The position numbers and the translations under genes are program-made. From positions 590,756-654,755 of the forward strand of contig CAKSMF010000001.1 of NCBI GenBank assembly GCA_934474025.1: a DNA stretch of 64,000 bases, given 5' to 3'. Origin of the DNA: an uncultured Ruminococcus sp. (GTDB taxonomy: Bacteria > Bacillota > Clostridia > Oscillospirales > Ruminococcaceae). The notes under the pieces were generated by a model that saw only the letters and a program-made list of their open reading frames with translations, ran no database searches and had not been told where the DNA came from. This document shows, one piece after another, positions 17,168-27,038 of the stretch; within the stretch, counting starts at the first letter, position 1, and every line of letters begins with the position of its first letter.

Positions 17168-18173
17168 CGCATTTGGCGGAGATAATGCACCGCTTGAAGT
17201 TCTTAAAGGGTGTGAGAGAGCTGTTAATGAACTCAATGTGGGTATTATACTTACAGGAAATGAAAAAAAAATTCGTTCATGTGCGAGAAAAAATCAAATA
17301 AGTCTTGACGGAATTGAAATAGTACATACTGCGGAAGTTTTCGACATTCACGAAGAACCAAAGGAAATTATAAAATCCGGTAAAAATACTTCTATGGCTT
17401 TGGGACTTCAGTTACTTGCTGACGGAAAAGGTGATGCATTTGTTTCAGCAGGAAGTACAGGAGCTTTAGTCATGGGAGCAACCTTTATAGTTAAGCGTAT
17501 AAAGGGTATAAAACGTATAGCACCAGCACCGGTTTTGCCGGCAGATAAGGGAAGTTTTGTACTTCTTGACGCTGGAGCAAATACAGAATGCCGTCCGGAT
17601 ATGTTTGTACAGTTTGCAGTTATGGGAAGTGCTTACATGGAAAAAGTAATGGGTATAAAAAAACCTAAAGTAGCACTTCTTAACATAGGAGCAGAGGAAA
17701 CAAAGGGTCGTGAACTTGAAATAGAAGCATATAAATTGCTTGAAAAATCAGGTCTTAATTTTGCAGGAAACATTGAAGCACGTGATATGCCTAAAGGTGA
17801 AGTACAGGTTGTTGTTACTGACGGATTTACAGGAAATATCGCTCTTAAACTTTATGAGGGCATGGGTTCATTTTTCAGTAAAAAAGTAAAATGGATTTTC
17901 TCAGGCACAGGAAAAATCGGAGCAATGTTTTCACTCGGGAAAATCAAAGCTTTCCGTAAGCAAATGGATTATAAAGAAGTTGGCGGTTCTGCACTTCTTG
18001 GCGTTAAAAAGCCTGTAATAAAGGCTCACGGAAGTTCAGACGGCACGGCGTTTTTCAATGCAGTACGACAGGCTCAGAAATGTGTAAAAACAGATGTTTC
18101 CGGAGTAATAGAAAAATATGCTTTGCAGGTAGCAAAAGTTTCAAAGGAGCATGAAAATAATGGACAGGATTGA
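17151..18173 (+). CDS. plsX: Phosphate acyltransferase PlsX
   Basis: 340 residues beginning MKIIVDAFGGDNAP at ATG 17151, with AAAGGA upstream inside the end of trmFO. Core motifs include AGSTGALVMGA, LDAGANTECRP and VVTDGFTGNIALK. PlsX converts acyl-ACP to acyl phosphate for PlsY in phospholipid synthesis. Unlike the common plsX-(fabDG)-acpP-rnc order, rnc follows at once with a 14-base overlap and no acpP. Confidence 0.95.
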   Translation: MKIIVDAFGGDNAPLEVLKGCERAVNELNVGIILTGNEKKIRSCARKNQISLDGIEIVHTAEVFDIHEEPKEIIKSGKNTSMALGLQLLADGKGDAFVSAGSTGALVMGATFIVKRIKGIKRIAPAPVLPADKGSFVLLDAGANTECRPDMFVQFAVMGSAYMEKVMGIKKPKVALLNIGAEETKGRELEIEAYKLLEKSGLNFAGNIEARDMPKGEVQVVVTDGFTGNIALKLYEGMGSFFSKKVKWIFSGTGKIGAMFSLGKIKAFRKQMDYKEVGGSALLGVKKPVIKAHGSSDGTAFFNAVRQAQKCVKTDVSGVIEKYALQVAKVSKEHENNGQD

Positions 18174-18849
18174 AAAATTTGAAAAAATTATAGGTTATAC
18201 ATTCAAAAATAAAAAACTTATCTATCAGGCGTTGACGCATTCTTCATATGCAAATGAAAGAAAAAATCCGGCAAGCTGTAACGAACGTCTGGAATTTCTT
18301 GGAGATAGTGTATTATCAATAGTTGTTTCAGATTATCTTTATAAGAATCTTAACGTTGCAGAGGGTGAACTTACTAAATTACGTGCATCACTTGTATGTG
18401 AAAAGTCATTGCACGTTTTTGCAAAACAGATAAACTTAGGTGAATTTTTGTTTTTAGGTAAGGGAGAAGAAAATACAGGCGGTCGTGAACGTCCATCAAT
18501 ACTTGCCGATGCTTTCGAGGCTGTAATAGCTGCTATTTACCTTGACGGCGGTATTGAACCAGCAAGCAAACATATTCTGCATTTTATACCGAAGGACGTT
18601 CAGCACCCTGAAAAACCAGCATTCAGTGACTTTAAAACGGTTTTACAGGAAGTTATACAGAAAAATCCGGAAGAAAAAATTGAATATGCATTGATTGGCG
18701 AGGAAGGTCCAGACCATAACAAACGTTTTGTTGTGGAAGTAAGACTTAATTCACAGGTAATAGGAAAAGGCAAGGGAAGAAGCAAAAAAGAAGCTGAACA
18801 ACTCGCTGCAAAAGAAGCTTTGGAGCTTATGGGTTATGAAGCACAGTAA
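18160..18849 (+). CDS. rnc: Ribonuclease III
   Basis: 229 residues. Catalytic domain with NERLEFLGDSVL and the second acidic site ILADAFEAVIAAIYLDGG; C-terminal double-stranded RNA-binding domain (about 155-225, ending KEAEQLAAKEAL). It processes rRNA precursors and double-stranded RNA. I chose ATG 18160, ten bases after AAAGGAG; an ATG at 18151 touches that site. It overlaps plsX and the downstream radical SAM gene, as in clostridial plsX-rnc-smc clusters. Confidence 0.95.
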   Translation: MDRIEKFEKIIGYTFKNKKLIYQALTHSSYANERKNPASCNERLEFLGDSVLSIVVSDYLYKNLNVAEGELTKLRASLVCEKSLHVFAKQINLGEFLFLGKGEENTGGRERPSILADAFEAVIAAIYLDGGIEPASKHILHFIPKDVQHPEKPAFSDFKTVLQEVIQKNPEEKIEYALIGEEGPDHNKRFVVEVRLNSQVIGKGKGRSKKEAEQLAAKEALELMGYEAQ

Positions 18850-19843
18850 TATATCTATTTTTATACCACATAACGGATGTCCGAATAAATGCAGTTTTTG
18901 TAATCAGCATACAATAAGCGGAGCTGAAAAGTCTCCTACTGCCGATGAAGTTTTTCAAATATGTGAAAAAGCACTTAATGAAATAAGTTCCCCTGAAAAT
19001 ACCGAAATAGCTTTTTTTGGAGGAAGTTTTACAGCAATTCCAAGAAACTATATGTTGCAGTTACTTCAAACAGCGGTACAGTTTGTAGGCAATGGAAAAT
19101 TTCATGGTATAAGGATTTCTACCCGTCCGGACTGTATAGACAGAGAAGTTCTTGATATACTTAAACACTATGGAGTTACTGCCATTGAATTGGGGGCTCA
19201 ATCCATGTCAGATGAGGTTTTGGAAGCTAACAGGCGTGGACATACTTCTGAAGACGTTTATAAAGCAAGTAATCTTATACGTGAATACGGCTTTGAATTG
19301 GGATTGCAAATGATGGTCGGACTTTATAAAAGCCAAATTTCAGACGAATATGCAACAATGGAACGTTTCATTGAAATTCACCCTGATACTGTAAGAATAT
19401 ATCCTGTAGTAATTCTGAAAGGAACTGAACTTGCTGATTTATATAAATCCGGTGAATATGTTCCAGTAAAGAAAAGGGGAAAAATGAAAGCGGTTGTATT
19501 AATGGTTGCAACTATGCTTAAATCGTTTGAGGAAAATGGAATAGAAGTAATTAAATGCGGACTTCATGCAAGTGAGTTTGTTGAAAAAGATATGGTAGGT
19601 GGATTTTATCACCCTGCATTCCGTGAACTCTGTGAGGGATATATTTACAGACAAGAAATGCTGAAAAATATTTATATGTGCAAAGCTGAAAAAAACTTTA
19701 TTTTTGCTGTTAATCCGTCATGTATCAGCAAGGCTGTTGGACATAAAAAATCAAATATACTATACTTTAACAGAAACGGAGCAAATATTAAGATTGTCGG
19801 TGATGAAAGTATTCCGAAATATTGTGTTGAACTGAGGAGGTGA
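18836..19843 (+). CDS. Elp3-like radical SAM protein
   Basis: 335 residues with a cluster motif CPNKCSFC near the start (CxxxCxxC), the glycine-rich FFGGSFTAIP, ISTRPDCID and IELGAQSMSDEVL segments. It resembles the radical SAM part of Elp3 but lacks an acetyltransferase domain. It occupies the conserved position between rnc and smc in clostridia, where its function has not been defined; coproporphyrinogen-oxidase-like names are transferred annotation. It overlaps rnc by 14 bases and ends 5 bases before the smc start. Confidence 0.82.
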   Translation: MKHSNISIFIPHNGCPNKCSFCNQHTISGAEKSPTADEVFQICEKALNEISSPENTEIAFFGGSFTAIPRNYMLQLLQTAVQFVGNGKFHGIRISTRPDCIDREVLDILKHYGVTAIELGAQSMSDEVLEANRRGHTSEDVYKASNLIREYGFELGLQMMVGLYKSQISDEYATMERFIEIHPDTVRIYPVVILKGTELADLYKSGEYVPVKKRGKMKAVVLMVATMLKSFEENGIEVIKCGLHASEFVEKDMVGGFYHPAFRELCEGYIYRQEMLKNIYMCKAEKNFIFAVNPSCISKAVGHKKSNILYFNRNGANIKIVGDESIPKYCVELRR

Positions 19844-19848
19844 AATGC

Positions 19849-22800
19849 TTGTACCTTAAATCACTTGAAATACATGGTTTTAAGTCTTTTCCGGATAAGA
19901 TAAGCCTTACTTTTGACAAGGGACTGACGGCTGTTGTAGGTCCTAACGGTAGCGGAAAAAGTAATATCGGTGATTCTGTACGCTGGGTTCTCGGTGAACA
20001 ATCAACCAAAACTCTCAGGGGCAACAAAATGGAAGATGTTATTTTTTCCGGTACTGTTGCACGTAAACCTATGGGTTTTGCATCTGTCACTCTTAATATT
20101 GATAATTCTGACGGAAAACTTCATGATATGGGAGAAGAAGTCGCCGTTACCAGAAAGCTTTACAGAAACGGCGACAGTGAGTATCTTATAAATGGTAAAT
20201 CAGTTCGCCTTAAAGATATAAACGAATTATTTATGGATACGGGACTGGGTCGTGACGGATATTCAATTATAGGACAGGGGAGAATTGCTGAAATAGTAGG
20301 TGCTAAAAGCAATGAGAGGCGTGATATATTTGAAGAAGCATCAGGTATTTCAAAATTCAGATACAGGAAAACCGAGGCAGAAAGAAAACTTACTTCTGCA
20401 CAGGAAAATCTTCTCAGACTTAATGATATTCTCGCAGAACTCGAAAGCAGAATTGAACCTTTGAAAATACAATCACAAAAAGCAGAAAAATTTCTTGTAT
20501 TGGCTGAGGAAAAAAAGAAACTTGAAATTTCCGTATGGGTTAACCGTTTGGAAGATATGACAAAAAATCTTGAACAGTTAGAGGAAAAAATTCTGGTAAG
20601 CCGTACAGAATACGAAAATATAGAAAATGATATCCGTCAACAAGAACAGAAACTTGAAGAGGGATACAGAAAAATGCAGGAAAGTACAATACGTTCAGAT
20701 GAAATCCGTAGAAAGATGATTGAAGAAGAACAGAACGCTTCTGAAATGAAATCTGAAATAGCTGTACTTGAAAACGATATAAAACATTCTGAAACGGATA
20801 TTTTATCAGCAGAAAAAGGAATTTCCGAAACTGAAACAATTAAACAGACTCTTATTCAAAAGCATAAAGATTCACTTGAAAATATAGATTCACTTCAAAA
20901 TGAACTGAATGATATTATTGATAAAATTTCTGAAACAGAAGAAAAACTCCGTCAAGCCGAACAGGAAAACAAATGCATAAATGAAAATTCGGGAAAATCT
21001 GCAAAATATATAAATGACTTGCGAATTAAACAGAGTGAATATAATTTTTCTATAGATTCCGCAAATAAGGTTATAACAGAAGAATCAGAACGTCTTTTAG
21101 TATTTCGTGAAAATCAATCTGAATATGATGATAAAATTTCAGAATATGCTGAAAAAATCAGTGCTTCTGAAAGTGAACTTCAAAAAATATGCACCAAATC
21201 AAACGAACTTGAAAAGAAGTTGCCCGAAACAGAAAAGCTTTTTGAGACGAAAAAAGAAGAATATAAAAAATTAACCTCTGAACTTGAAAAACTTGAATTC
21301 AATCTGAGGGACAGGCAACAGCGGAGCAGGATTCTGCATGATTTGGAAAGAAATATGGAAGGTTTTGCAGGTAGCGTTAAAGCTGTAATGCGAGCCGATA
21401 TTCAAGGAGTTTGCGGAACTGTCGCTCAGAATATGAACGTTGAACAAAAATATGCTATTGCTATTGAAACCGTTTTAGGCGGTGCAATGCAGAATATAAT
21501 TGTTGAAAACGAAAATGTCGCTAAACAATGCATTAATTTCCTAAAAAATCAACATGCAGGACGTGCTACTTTTTTGCCGATAACTTCAATAAAAGGTCGT
21601 GACCTTAATGAAACAGGTCTTGAAAATTGTAAAGATTTTATAGCAGTAGCAAGTAATATTGTTTCCTGTGATAGTAAATTCAATGGTATAATATCTTCAT
21701 TGCTGGGGCGTACCGTTTTGGCTGAAAATATTGATTCTGCTACAGATATAGCTAAAAAATACGGCTATCGTTTCAGAATAGTCACAATAGATGGACAGGT
21801 TATTAATTCGGGAGGCTCTTTTACAGGAGGTTCAGTTCAGAAAATCAGTGGCATAATTACACGAAAAAATGAAATAAATGCTCTTGACGATGATATTAAA
21901 AAATTCACTGCTGAACAGTCGGTACTTAGCAGAAAAACTGAAAATTTACGTCATGAAACACAAAGATTATCAGAAGAAACAGAAAGTATAAAATCATTGC
22001 TTGTATCATACAGAAACGAAAATATCCGTTTGACTGCCGAAATATCAGGATTTAAAGTTCTTTCTGAACAGATATCCTCGCATACTGAAAATACAGTTCA
22101 CTTGATTGATGAAGCGGAAAATAAAATATATTCAGCAGAACAGAACATAAAAAAATATGAAAGTCTCCTTTCTGACCTTACTGAAAAGCTTTCTGTTGCC
22201 GAAAAAGAAACTATACAAGAACAGTCACAAAGGGAAATCATAAACAAGAATATATCTGAACTTTCTGGTGAAATTTCTTCGCTTAAAGTGCAACAGGCTG
22301 AATTTTTAAAGGATATTCAATCAAAGAATGAAGATATTTCAAGAATAAATAACAATATTAACGAACTCGGAATACAAAAGGAAAATTTCCTGAAAGAAAT
22401 AGAAAACTTTAAAAAATCAGCAGTTGAAAAGAAATTAAAAATAGAGTCTGTTCAGGAAGAATTAAACAATCTCAGTGACAATACTGAAACTTATCTTAAT
22501 CAGATAAAACAGTATCAGACTATTCATACTGAACAAAATAAACTTGTTAATGAATTACAAAGAAATCTGAAGCAGATTAACGCTGAAAAAGAACGTTTTT
22601 CGGGAGAGATAACAAGACTTGAAGAACGGAAGGAAAATATCAGTCGTGATTCGGACAATATTATAAAACAGTTACTTGAAGTTTATGAATTGACTCGTTC
22701 AGAGGCTTTTGAAAAGGCTGAAAAAATTGATAATTTGATTATGGCTCAAAAACAGCTTTCTGAAGTCAAAAATAAAATAAAGGCTCTCGGAAGCGTAAAT

Positions 22801-23409
22801 GTTGACGCAATTGAAGAATATAAGGAAGTTTCAGAAAGATACCGTTTCATGTCAGAACAGGTTGCGGATATTCAGAAATCAAAAGCTGAACTCGAAAAAA
22901 TAATTTCTGGTCTTACTGAAGAAATGAAACGTATTTTTACAGAAAGCTTTGAAATTATAAACAACAATTTCAAAACTATATTTACTGAACTTTTCGGAGG
23001 TGGAAAAGCTGAACTTATTCTTACAGATCCCGAAAATGTTCTTACATCTGGAATAGAAATAAAAGTTGCCCCTCCCGGAAAAGTTATAAAAAATCTTATT
23101 TCGCTTTCGGGTGGCGAACAGTCGTTTGTAGCGATTGCTATATATTTTGCAATTTTAAGGCTAAGACCTGCACCGTTTTGTATTCTTGACGAGATTGACG
23201 CTGCTCTTGATGAAGTAAACGTCAGAAAATACGCTCAATATCTCAGAAAATTTACGGATACAACGCAGTTTGTGCTTGTTACTCACCGCAGGAGTGCTAT
23301 GGAAGAAGCAAACGTTCTTTATGGGGTAACTATGCAGGAGGACGGAATCTCAAAGTTATTGAAAATGGAACAAGTCGATTTTCAGGAAGATGTGGCTGAC
23401 ATTCAGTAA
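19849..23409 (+). CDS. smc: Chromosome segregation protein SMC
   Basis: 1186 residues from TTG 19849 (GAGGAGG eight bases upstream), which gives the canonical opening MYLKSLEIHGFKSF; the GTG at 19840 falls in the ribosome site. Walker A GPNGSGKSN, two long coiled coils, a hinge near 500-660 (VKAVMRADIQGVCGTVAQ ... VINSGGSFTGGS), signature LSGGEQ and Walker B CILDEIDAALDE. With ScpAB it compacts and segregates the chromosome. ftsY follows directly, a standard arrangement. Confidence 0.96.
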   Translation: MYLKSLEIHGFKSFPDKISLTFDKGLTAVVGPNGSGKSNIGDSVRWVLGEQSTKTLRGNKMEDVIFSGTVARKPMGFASVTLNIDNSDGKLHDMGEEVAVTRKLYRNGDSEYLINGKSVRLKDINELFMDTGLGRDGYSIIGQGRIAEIVGAKSNERRDIFEEASGISKFRYRKTEAERKLTSAQENLLRLNDILAELESRIEPLKIQSQKAEKFLVLAEEKKKLEISVWVNRLEDMTKNLEQLEEKILVSRTEYENIENDIRQQEQKLEEGYRKMQESTIRSDEIRRKMIEEEQNASEMKSEIAVLENDIKHSETDILSAEKGISETETIKQTLIQKHKDSLENIDSLQNELNDIIDKISETEEKLRQAEQENKCINENSGKSAKYINDLRIKQSEYNFSIDSANKVITEESERLLVFRENQSEYDDKISEYAEKISASESELQKICTKSNELEKKLPETEKLFETKKEEYKKLTSELEKLEFNLRDRQQRSRILHDLERNMEGFAGSVKAVMRADIQGVCGTVAQNMNVEQKYAIAIETVLGGAMQNIIVENENVAKQCINFLKNQHAGRATFLPITSIKGRDLNETGLENCKDFIAVASNIVSCDSKFNGIISSLLGRTVLAENIDSATDIAKKYGYRFRIVTIDGQVINSGGSFTGGSVQKISGIITRKNEINALDDDIKKFTAEQSVLSRKTENLRHETQRLSEETESIKSLLVSYRNENIRLTAEISGFKVLSEQISSHTENTVHLIDEAENKIYSAEQNIKKYESLLSDLTEKLSVAEKETIQEQSQREIINKNISELSGEISSLKVQQAEFLKDIQSKNEDISRINNNINELGIQKENFLKEIENFKKSAVEKKLKIESVQEELNNLSDNTETYLNQIKQYQTIHTEQNKLVNELQRNLKQINAEKERFSGEITRLEERKENISRDSDNIIKQLLEVYELTRSEAFEKAEKIDNLIMAQKQLSEVKNKIKALGSVNVDAIEEYKEVSERYRFMSEQVADIQKSKAELEKIISGLTEEMKRIFTESFEIINNNFKTIFTELFGGGKAELILTDPENVLTSGIEIKVAPPGKVIKNLISLSGGEQSFVAIAIYFAILRLRPAPFCILDEIDAALDEVNVRKYAQYLRKFTDTTQFVLVTHRRSAMEEANVLYGVTMQEDGISKLLKMEQVDFQEDVADIQ

Positions 23410-23433
23410 CATTAAAAGTATTGGAGGAATATA

Positions 23434-24930
23434 ATGGGAATTATTCAGAAAATTGCACAGGGTCTCAGAAAAACTAAGGATTTTTTTCTGGGAAGATTAC
23501 AGAAAATACTTAATTCATTCACAGTTATAGATGAAGACCTTTTCGACCAGTTGGAAGAAACTATGATTATGAGTGATATAGGCGTTGAAACGTCTGAGGA
23601 AATATGTAACCGTCTTCGTAAAAAAATTAAGGAACGTGGTATTACTGACCCTAAAATGATTATGGAACTTATTCAGGAAATTATAGGCGAAATAATGGGC
23701 GATGATACAGGACTTGATTTAACAGTTTCACCAGCCGTCATAATGGTTATTGGTGTAAACGGTGCGGGAAAAACTACCACTATCGGAAAAATGTGTCATC
23801 AGTTCAAGAAAGAGGGAAAAAAGGTGCTTGTTGCGGCGGCGGATACATTCCGTGCGGCAGCTATAGACCAATTGCAAGTCTGGACGGAAAGAGCAGGTGT
23901 TGATATAGTCAAGCATGAAGAGGGTTCAGACCCTGGAGCAGTAGTCTATGATGCTCTTGATGCTGGACAGGCAAGAAATTGTGATGTTGTTATCATTGAT
24001 ACCGCCGGACGACTTCACAATAAAAAGAACCTTATGGACGAACTCGCAAAAATTAATCGTATTATTGATAAAAAAGCTCCTGATAGTTCAAGAGAAGTAT
24101 TGCTTGTTCTTGATGCAACAACAGGTCAGAATGCTGTTAATCAAGCTAAGCTTTTCAGTGAAACTGCCAATATCACGGGAATAGTCCTCACAAAGCTTGA
24201 TGGTACTGCAAAAGGCGGTATAGTTATTTCTATTAAAAACGAACTCGGTATACCAGTTAAATTGATTGGTGTAGGTGAAAAAATAGATGATTTACAGCCA
24301 TTTAACAGCAGAGACTTTGTAACAGCACTTTTCAGCAGTAACGATATTGAAGATGTTGAACAGCTTGAAGAAGTTCAGGAAGAACAGCCGGAAGAAGAAA
24401 CAGAAGTTTCTGAAATTACAGAAGTTCCGGAAGAAGAACACGAACAGAAAAAAGGTCTGTTTAGTAAGATTTTTGGTAACAAAGATTCAGAAGAAACGAT
24501 TGAAGAAGTAACTGAAGAAGAAACTCCTGCTGAACCAGAAGAAGAAATAATAGAAACTTTTGATGAAGAAGTTGAAGAAACTCCGGAAGAATCATCAGTT
24601 GAAGAGACTCCGGAAGAGTCAGAAGAAATTATTTCTGAACAAGAGGAAATTTCAGAAGAAATAAAATCCATGGAAGAAGAAAAGAAAAACAGAAAACAAA
24701 GATTTTTCAGTCAGTTTTCTATTTCTGATGACGTTCAGGAAGAAACTCCTGCTGAACCGGAAGAAGAAGATATAGTAGAAACTTTTGATGAAGAAATTCC
24801 GGAAAAAGCACCAGTTGAAGAAGTTACAGAAGAAGAAACTGTTGAAGAAGTTCAGGAAGAAGAGGAAAAACCTAAAAAACGTGGTTTCTTTAGCAGACTT
24901 TTCGGAAGAAAGGACAAAGACAATGATTGA
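23434..24930 (+). CDS. ftsY: Signal recognition particle receptor FtsY with long acidic C-terminal tail
   Basis: 498 residues. The NG domain occupies 1-305: an amphipathic N-terminal helix, G1 GVNGAGKTTT, DTFRAAAIDQL, DTAGRLHNKK, TKLDGTAKGG. Unusually, a roughly 190-residue Glu/Thr/Pro-rich tail follows it (about 306-498), with a duplicated segment containing EETPAEPEEE and FDEE, and two basic-aromatic patches (KKGLFSKIFG and KKRGFFSRLFGRK). In other bacteria the acidic A region is N-terminal. The GTPase docks SRP-ribosome complexes at the membrane; the tail might supply a membrane or SecY contact. GGAGG precedes the ATG. It overlaps rdgB by 8 bases. Confidence 0.93.
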   Translation: MGIIQKIAQGLRKTKDFFLGRLQKILNSFTVIDEDLFDQLEETMIMSDIGVETSEEICNRLRKKIKERGITDPKMIMELIQEIIGEIMGDDTGLDLTVSPAVIMVIGVNGAGKTTTIGKMCHQFKKEGKKVLVAAADTFRAAAIDQLQVWTERAGVDIVKHEEGSDPGAVVYDALDAGQARNCDVVIIDTAGRLHNKKNLMDELAKINRIIDKKAPDSSREVLLVLDATTGQNAVNQAKLFSETANITGIVLTKLDGTAKGGIVISIKNELGIPVKLIGVGEKIDDLQPFNSRDFVTALFSSNDIEDVEQLEEVQEEQPEEETEVSEITEVPEEEHEQKKGLFSKIFGNKDSEETIEEVTEEETPAEPEEEIIETFDEEVEETPEESSVEETPEESEEIISEQEEISEEIKSMEEEKKNRKQRFFSQFSISDDVQEETPAEPEEEDIVETFDEEIPEKAPVEEVTEEETVEEVQEEEEKPKKRGFFSRLFGRKDKDND

Positions 24931-25504
24931 TAAACTTGTTATGGCAACAAATAATCAGAATAAATTGCGTGAGGTTCGTGAAATTCTCTCCCCACTTGGA
25001 ATAGAGGTTATTTCACAGCATGAATCCGGTGTTGATATTGAACCAGATGAAAATGGTTCTACTTTTGCCGAAAACGCTCTTATAAAGGCAAAAGCAGTTT
25101 ATAATATTGTAAAAGTTCCTGTAATTGCTGACGACAGCGGACTTTGTGTTGATGCTCTTGACGGCAGACCGTCTATATATTCAGCACGCTATGCCCCGAA
25201 AGGTCAGGAGTGTTCAAAGCTCCTTGATGAAATGAAAGACGTTCCCGACGGCAAAAGAGGTGCGTTTTTTGAATGTTGCATAGCTTTTATTGACGGAAAA
25301 ACAACCGATTTCATGACAGGCAGATGTTACGGAACTATTTCCCATGAAGCAAAGGGTACAAATGGTTTTGGATATGACCCTGTATTTGAAGTAGGAGAAA
25401 AAACTCTTGCTGAAATGAGTTCAGACGAAAAGAACAAAATAAGCCACAGAGCAGAAGCTTTAAAGCAACTGTACAAATATCTTGATAAAAAGAAAGGTGA
25501 ATAA
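24923..25504 (+). CDS. rdgB: XTP/dITP diphosphatase (RdgB/HAM1)
   Basis: 193 residues from ATG 24923 (AAAGGA eight bases upstream); longer in-frame starts lie inside the ftsY acidic tail and would add a lysine-rich shadow. Motifs MATNNQNKLREV, the active-site VIADDSGLCVDALDGRPSIYSARYA, and NGFGYDPVFEV are diagnostic. It hydrolyses non-canonical purine triphosphates, keeping them out of DNA. Followed after 3 bases by yhbY. Confidence 0.94.
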   Translation: MIDKLVMATNNQNKLREVREILSPLGIEVISQHESGVDIEPDENGSTFAENALIKAKAVYNIVKVPVIADDSGLCVDALDGRPSIYSARYAPKGQECSKLLDEMKDVPDGKRGAFFECCIAFIDGKTTDFMTGRCYGTISHEAKGTNGFGYDPVFEVGEKTLAEMSSDEKNKISHRAEALKQLYKYLDKKKGE

Positions 25505-25507
25505 TTT

Positions 25508-25804
25508 ATGCTTACAAGTAAACAGAGAGCATACCTTAGAGGTATTGCATCAACTTATGAAACTATATTCCAAGTAGGAAAAGGCGGTGTTACTGAATCC
25601 ATGTGTAAGGATATCGGAGAAGCACTCCGCAAGCGTGAACTTATAAAATTGCGTGTTCTTGAAAACTCTGGTTATACTGCCCGTGAGGCTTCTGAGGCGA
25701 TAGCTTCCGCAACTGATTCAGAAGTTGTTCAGGTTATAGGTTCAAAATTCGTGCTTTTTAAACGCAATAAGAAAAATCCTGTTATTGAAAATATTCCAAA
25801 ATGA
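25508..25804 (+). CDS. yhbY: YhbY-family RNA-binding protein (CRM domain)
   Basis: 98 residues, LTSKQRAYLRGIA opening, then VGKGGVTESM (the GxxG loop) and ENSGYTAREA. Members associate with pre-50S ribosomal particles. It sits between rdgB and nadD as in most Firmicutes; the stop overlaps the nadD ATG. Confidence 0.92.
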   Translation: MLTSKQRAYLRGIASTYETIFQVGKGGVTESMCKDIGEALRKRELIKLRVLENSGYTAREASEAIASATDSEVVQVIGSKFVLFKRNKKNPVIENIPK

Positions 25805-26403
25805 AAATAGGTATTTATGGCGGAAGTTTCAATCCGGTTCATAAAGGACATATACATCTTGCTGAGTCAGCTGTTAAGGAATTTGAACTGGATATGATTT
25901 ATTTTGTACCTTCCCGAATATCTCCTCATCGTTCAAGTGCTGAATACGTTTCGGGTGAGGATAGACTCGAAATGCTTCGTATAGCTACTTCCGGAAATCC
26001 TCTTTTTCATGTTAGTGACTATGAACTTAAAATTGACAGGACAAGTTATTCAGTGTATACAGTAGAACATTTTCGGCAGAAGTTTCCGAATGATGAACTT
26101 TTTCTTTTAGTGGGCAGTGATATGTTGCTTTCTTTTGATAAGTGGTACTGTTTTGAAAAAATTCTATCAGAAGTCACTCTTTTGGTGGTTTCACGCAACA
26201 GTGGAGATATTGACAGTCTTAGAAAAAAATCCTGTGAACTGTCAGAATATGGCAAAATACTTATAAGTTCGGCACTTCCGGAAGAAATTTCGTCTACAGA
26301 AATTAGAAAAAATTTTCATAAAAATTCTGATTTCTCTTGCTATCTTGATAAAAATGTAGTACAATATATAAGATTAAAGGGATTATATTCGGGCGATAAT
26401 TAA
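25801..26403 (+). CDS. nadD: Nicotinate-nucleotide adenylyltransferase
   Basis: 200 residues. Nucleotidyltransferase motif GGSFNPVHKGHIHLA with the catalytic HxGH-type histidines, the middle LLVGSDMLLSFDKW and the C-terminal ISSTEIRKN. It makes deamido-NAD from nicotinate mononucleotide and ATP. Followed 17 bases later by yqeK. Confidence 0.94.
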   Translation: MKIGIYGGSFNPVHKGHIHLAESAVKEFELDMIYFVPSRISPHRSSAEYVSGEDRLEMLRIATSGNPLFHVSDYELKIDRTSYSVYTVEHFRQKFPNDELFLLVGSDMLLSFDKWYCFEKILSEVTLLVVSRNSGDIDSLRKKSCELSEYGKILISSALPEEISSTEIRKNFHKNSDFSCYLDKNVVQYIRLKGLYSGDN

Positions 26404-26420
26404 TTGTGAGGTGAAAAAAG

Positions 26421-27011
26421 ATGCTTTATGACATTTCTGAAAAGAAAAAGTATCTCAAGGAAAATTTATCCCAGAAACGTTACACACATTCATTGAACGT
26501 TGCCGAGGAATGCAGAAAGCTCGCCGTTAAATATGGTGAAGACCCTGATAAAGCTTATTTTGCAGGATTGCTTCATGATATATGCAAGGAATTGCCGGAC
26601 GACGAACAGAAAAAAATTGTCCTTGAAAGTAATTTTTCCGTATGCCGTGAAGAATTTGAAACAAGGTCATTATGGCATGCTATTGCAGGTGCTTATTTTA
26701 TAAAAACACATTTCGGCGTAGAAGATATTGATATAATTAATGCTGTGCGTTTTCATACAGTAGGACGGGCTGGAATGACACGTCTTGAAGAAATTGTTTA
26801 TATAGGCGACCTTATTTCAGCCGACAGGGATTACAAAGATGTTGACAGAATGCGTAAAATTTCTTATACTGATATTAATTCCGCAATGCTTGAAGCTTTT
26901 TCCTATTCTATAAAGTCGGTTGTAAAAAAAGGCGGACTTATACCTATATGTACAGCAGAAGGTTATAATTTCTACACAAGGCTTTATAAAAACGAAAAAA
27001 ATAAAAAATAA
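26421..27011 (+). CDS. yqeK: HD-domain hydrolase YqeK (probable Ap4A hydrolase)
   Basis: 196 residues. HD motif GLLHDICKELPDDE with upstream RYTHSLNVAEECRKL and downstream WHAIAGAYF and VRFHTVGRAGM histidines form the metal-binding set. YqeK proteins were shown in other Firmicutes to cleave diadenosine tetraphosphate symmetrically. The position after nadD is conserved. Confidence 0.9.
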   Translation: MLYDISEKKKYLKENLSQKRYTHSLNVAEECRKLAVKYGEDPDKAYFAGLLHDICKELPDDEQKKIVLESNFSVCREEFETRSLWHAIAGAYFIKTHFGVEDIDIINAVRFHTVGRAGMTRLEEIVYIGDLISADRDYKDVDRMRKISYTDINSAMLEAFSYSIKSVVKKGGLIPICTAEGYNFYTRLYKNEKNKK

Positions 27012-27038
27012 TCTTTACAGAGAGAGGATTTCAGCAAA

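Noticed and set aside
24375..24671. Ser-rich 98-codon minus-strand frame
   Set aside because: It is the complement of the Glu-rich FtsY tail.
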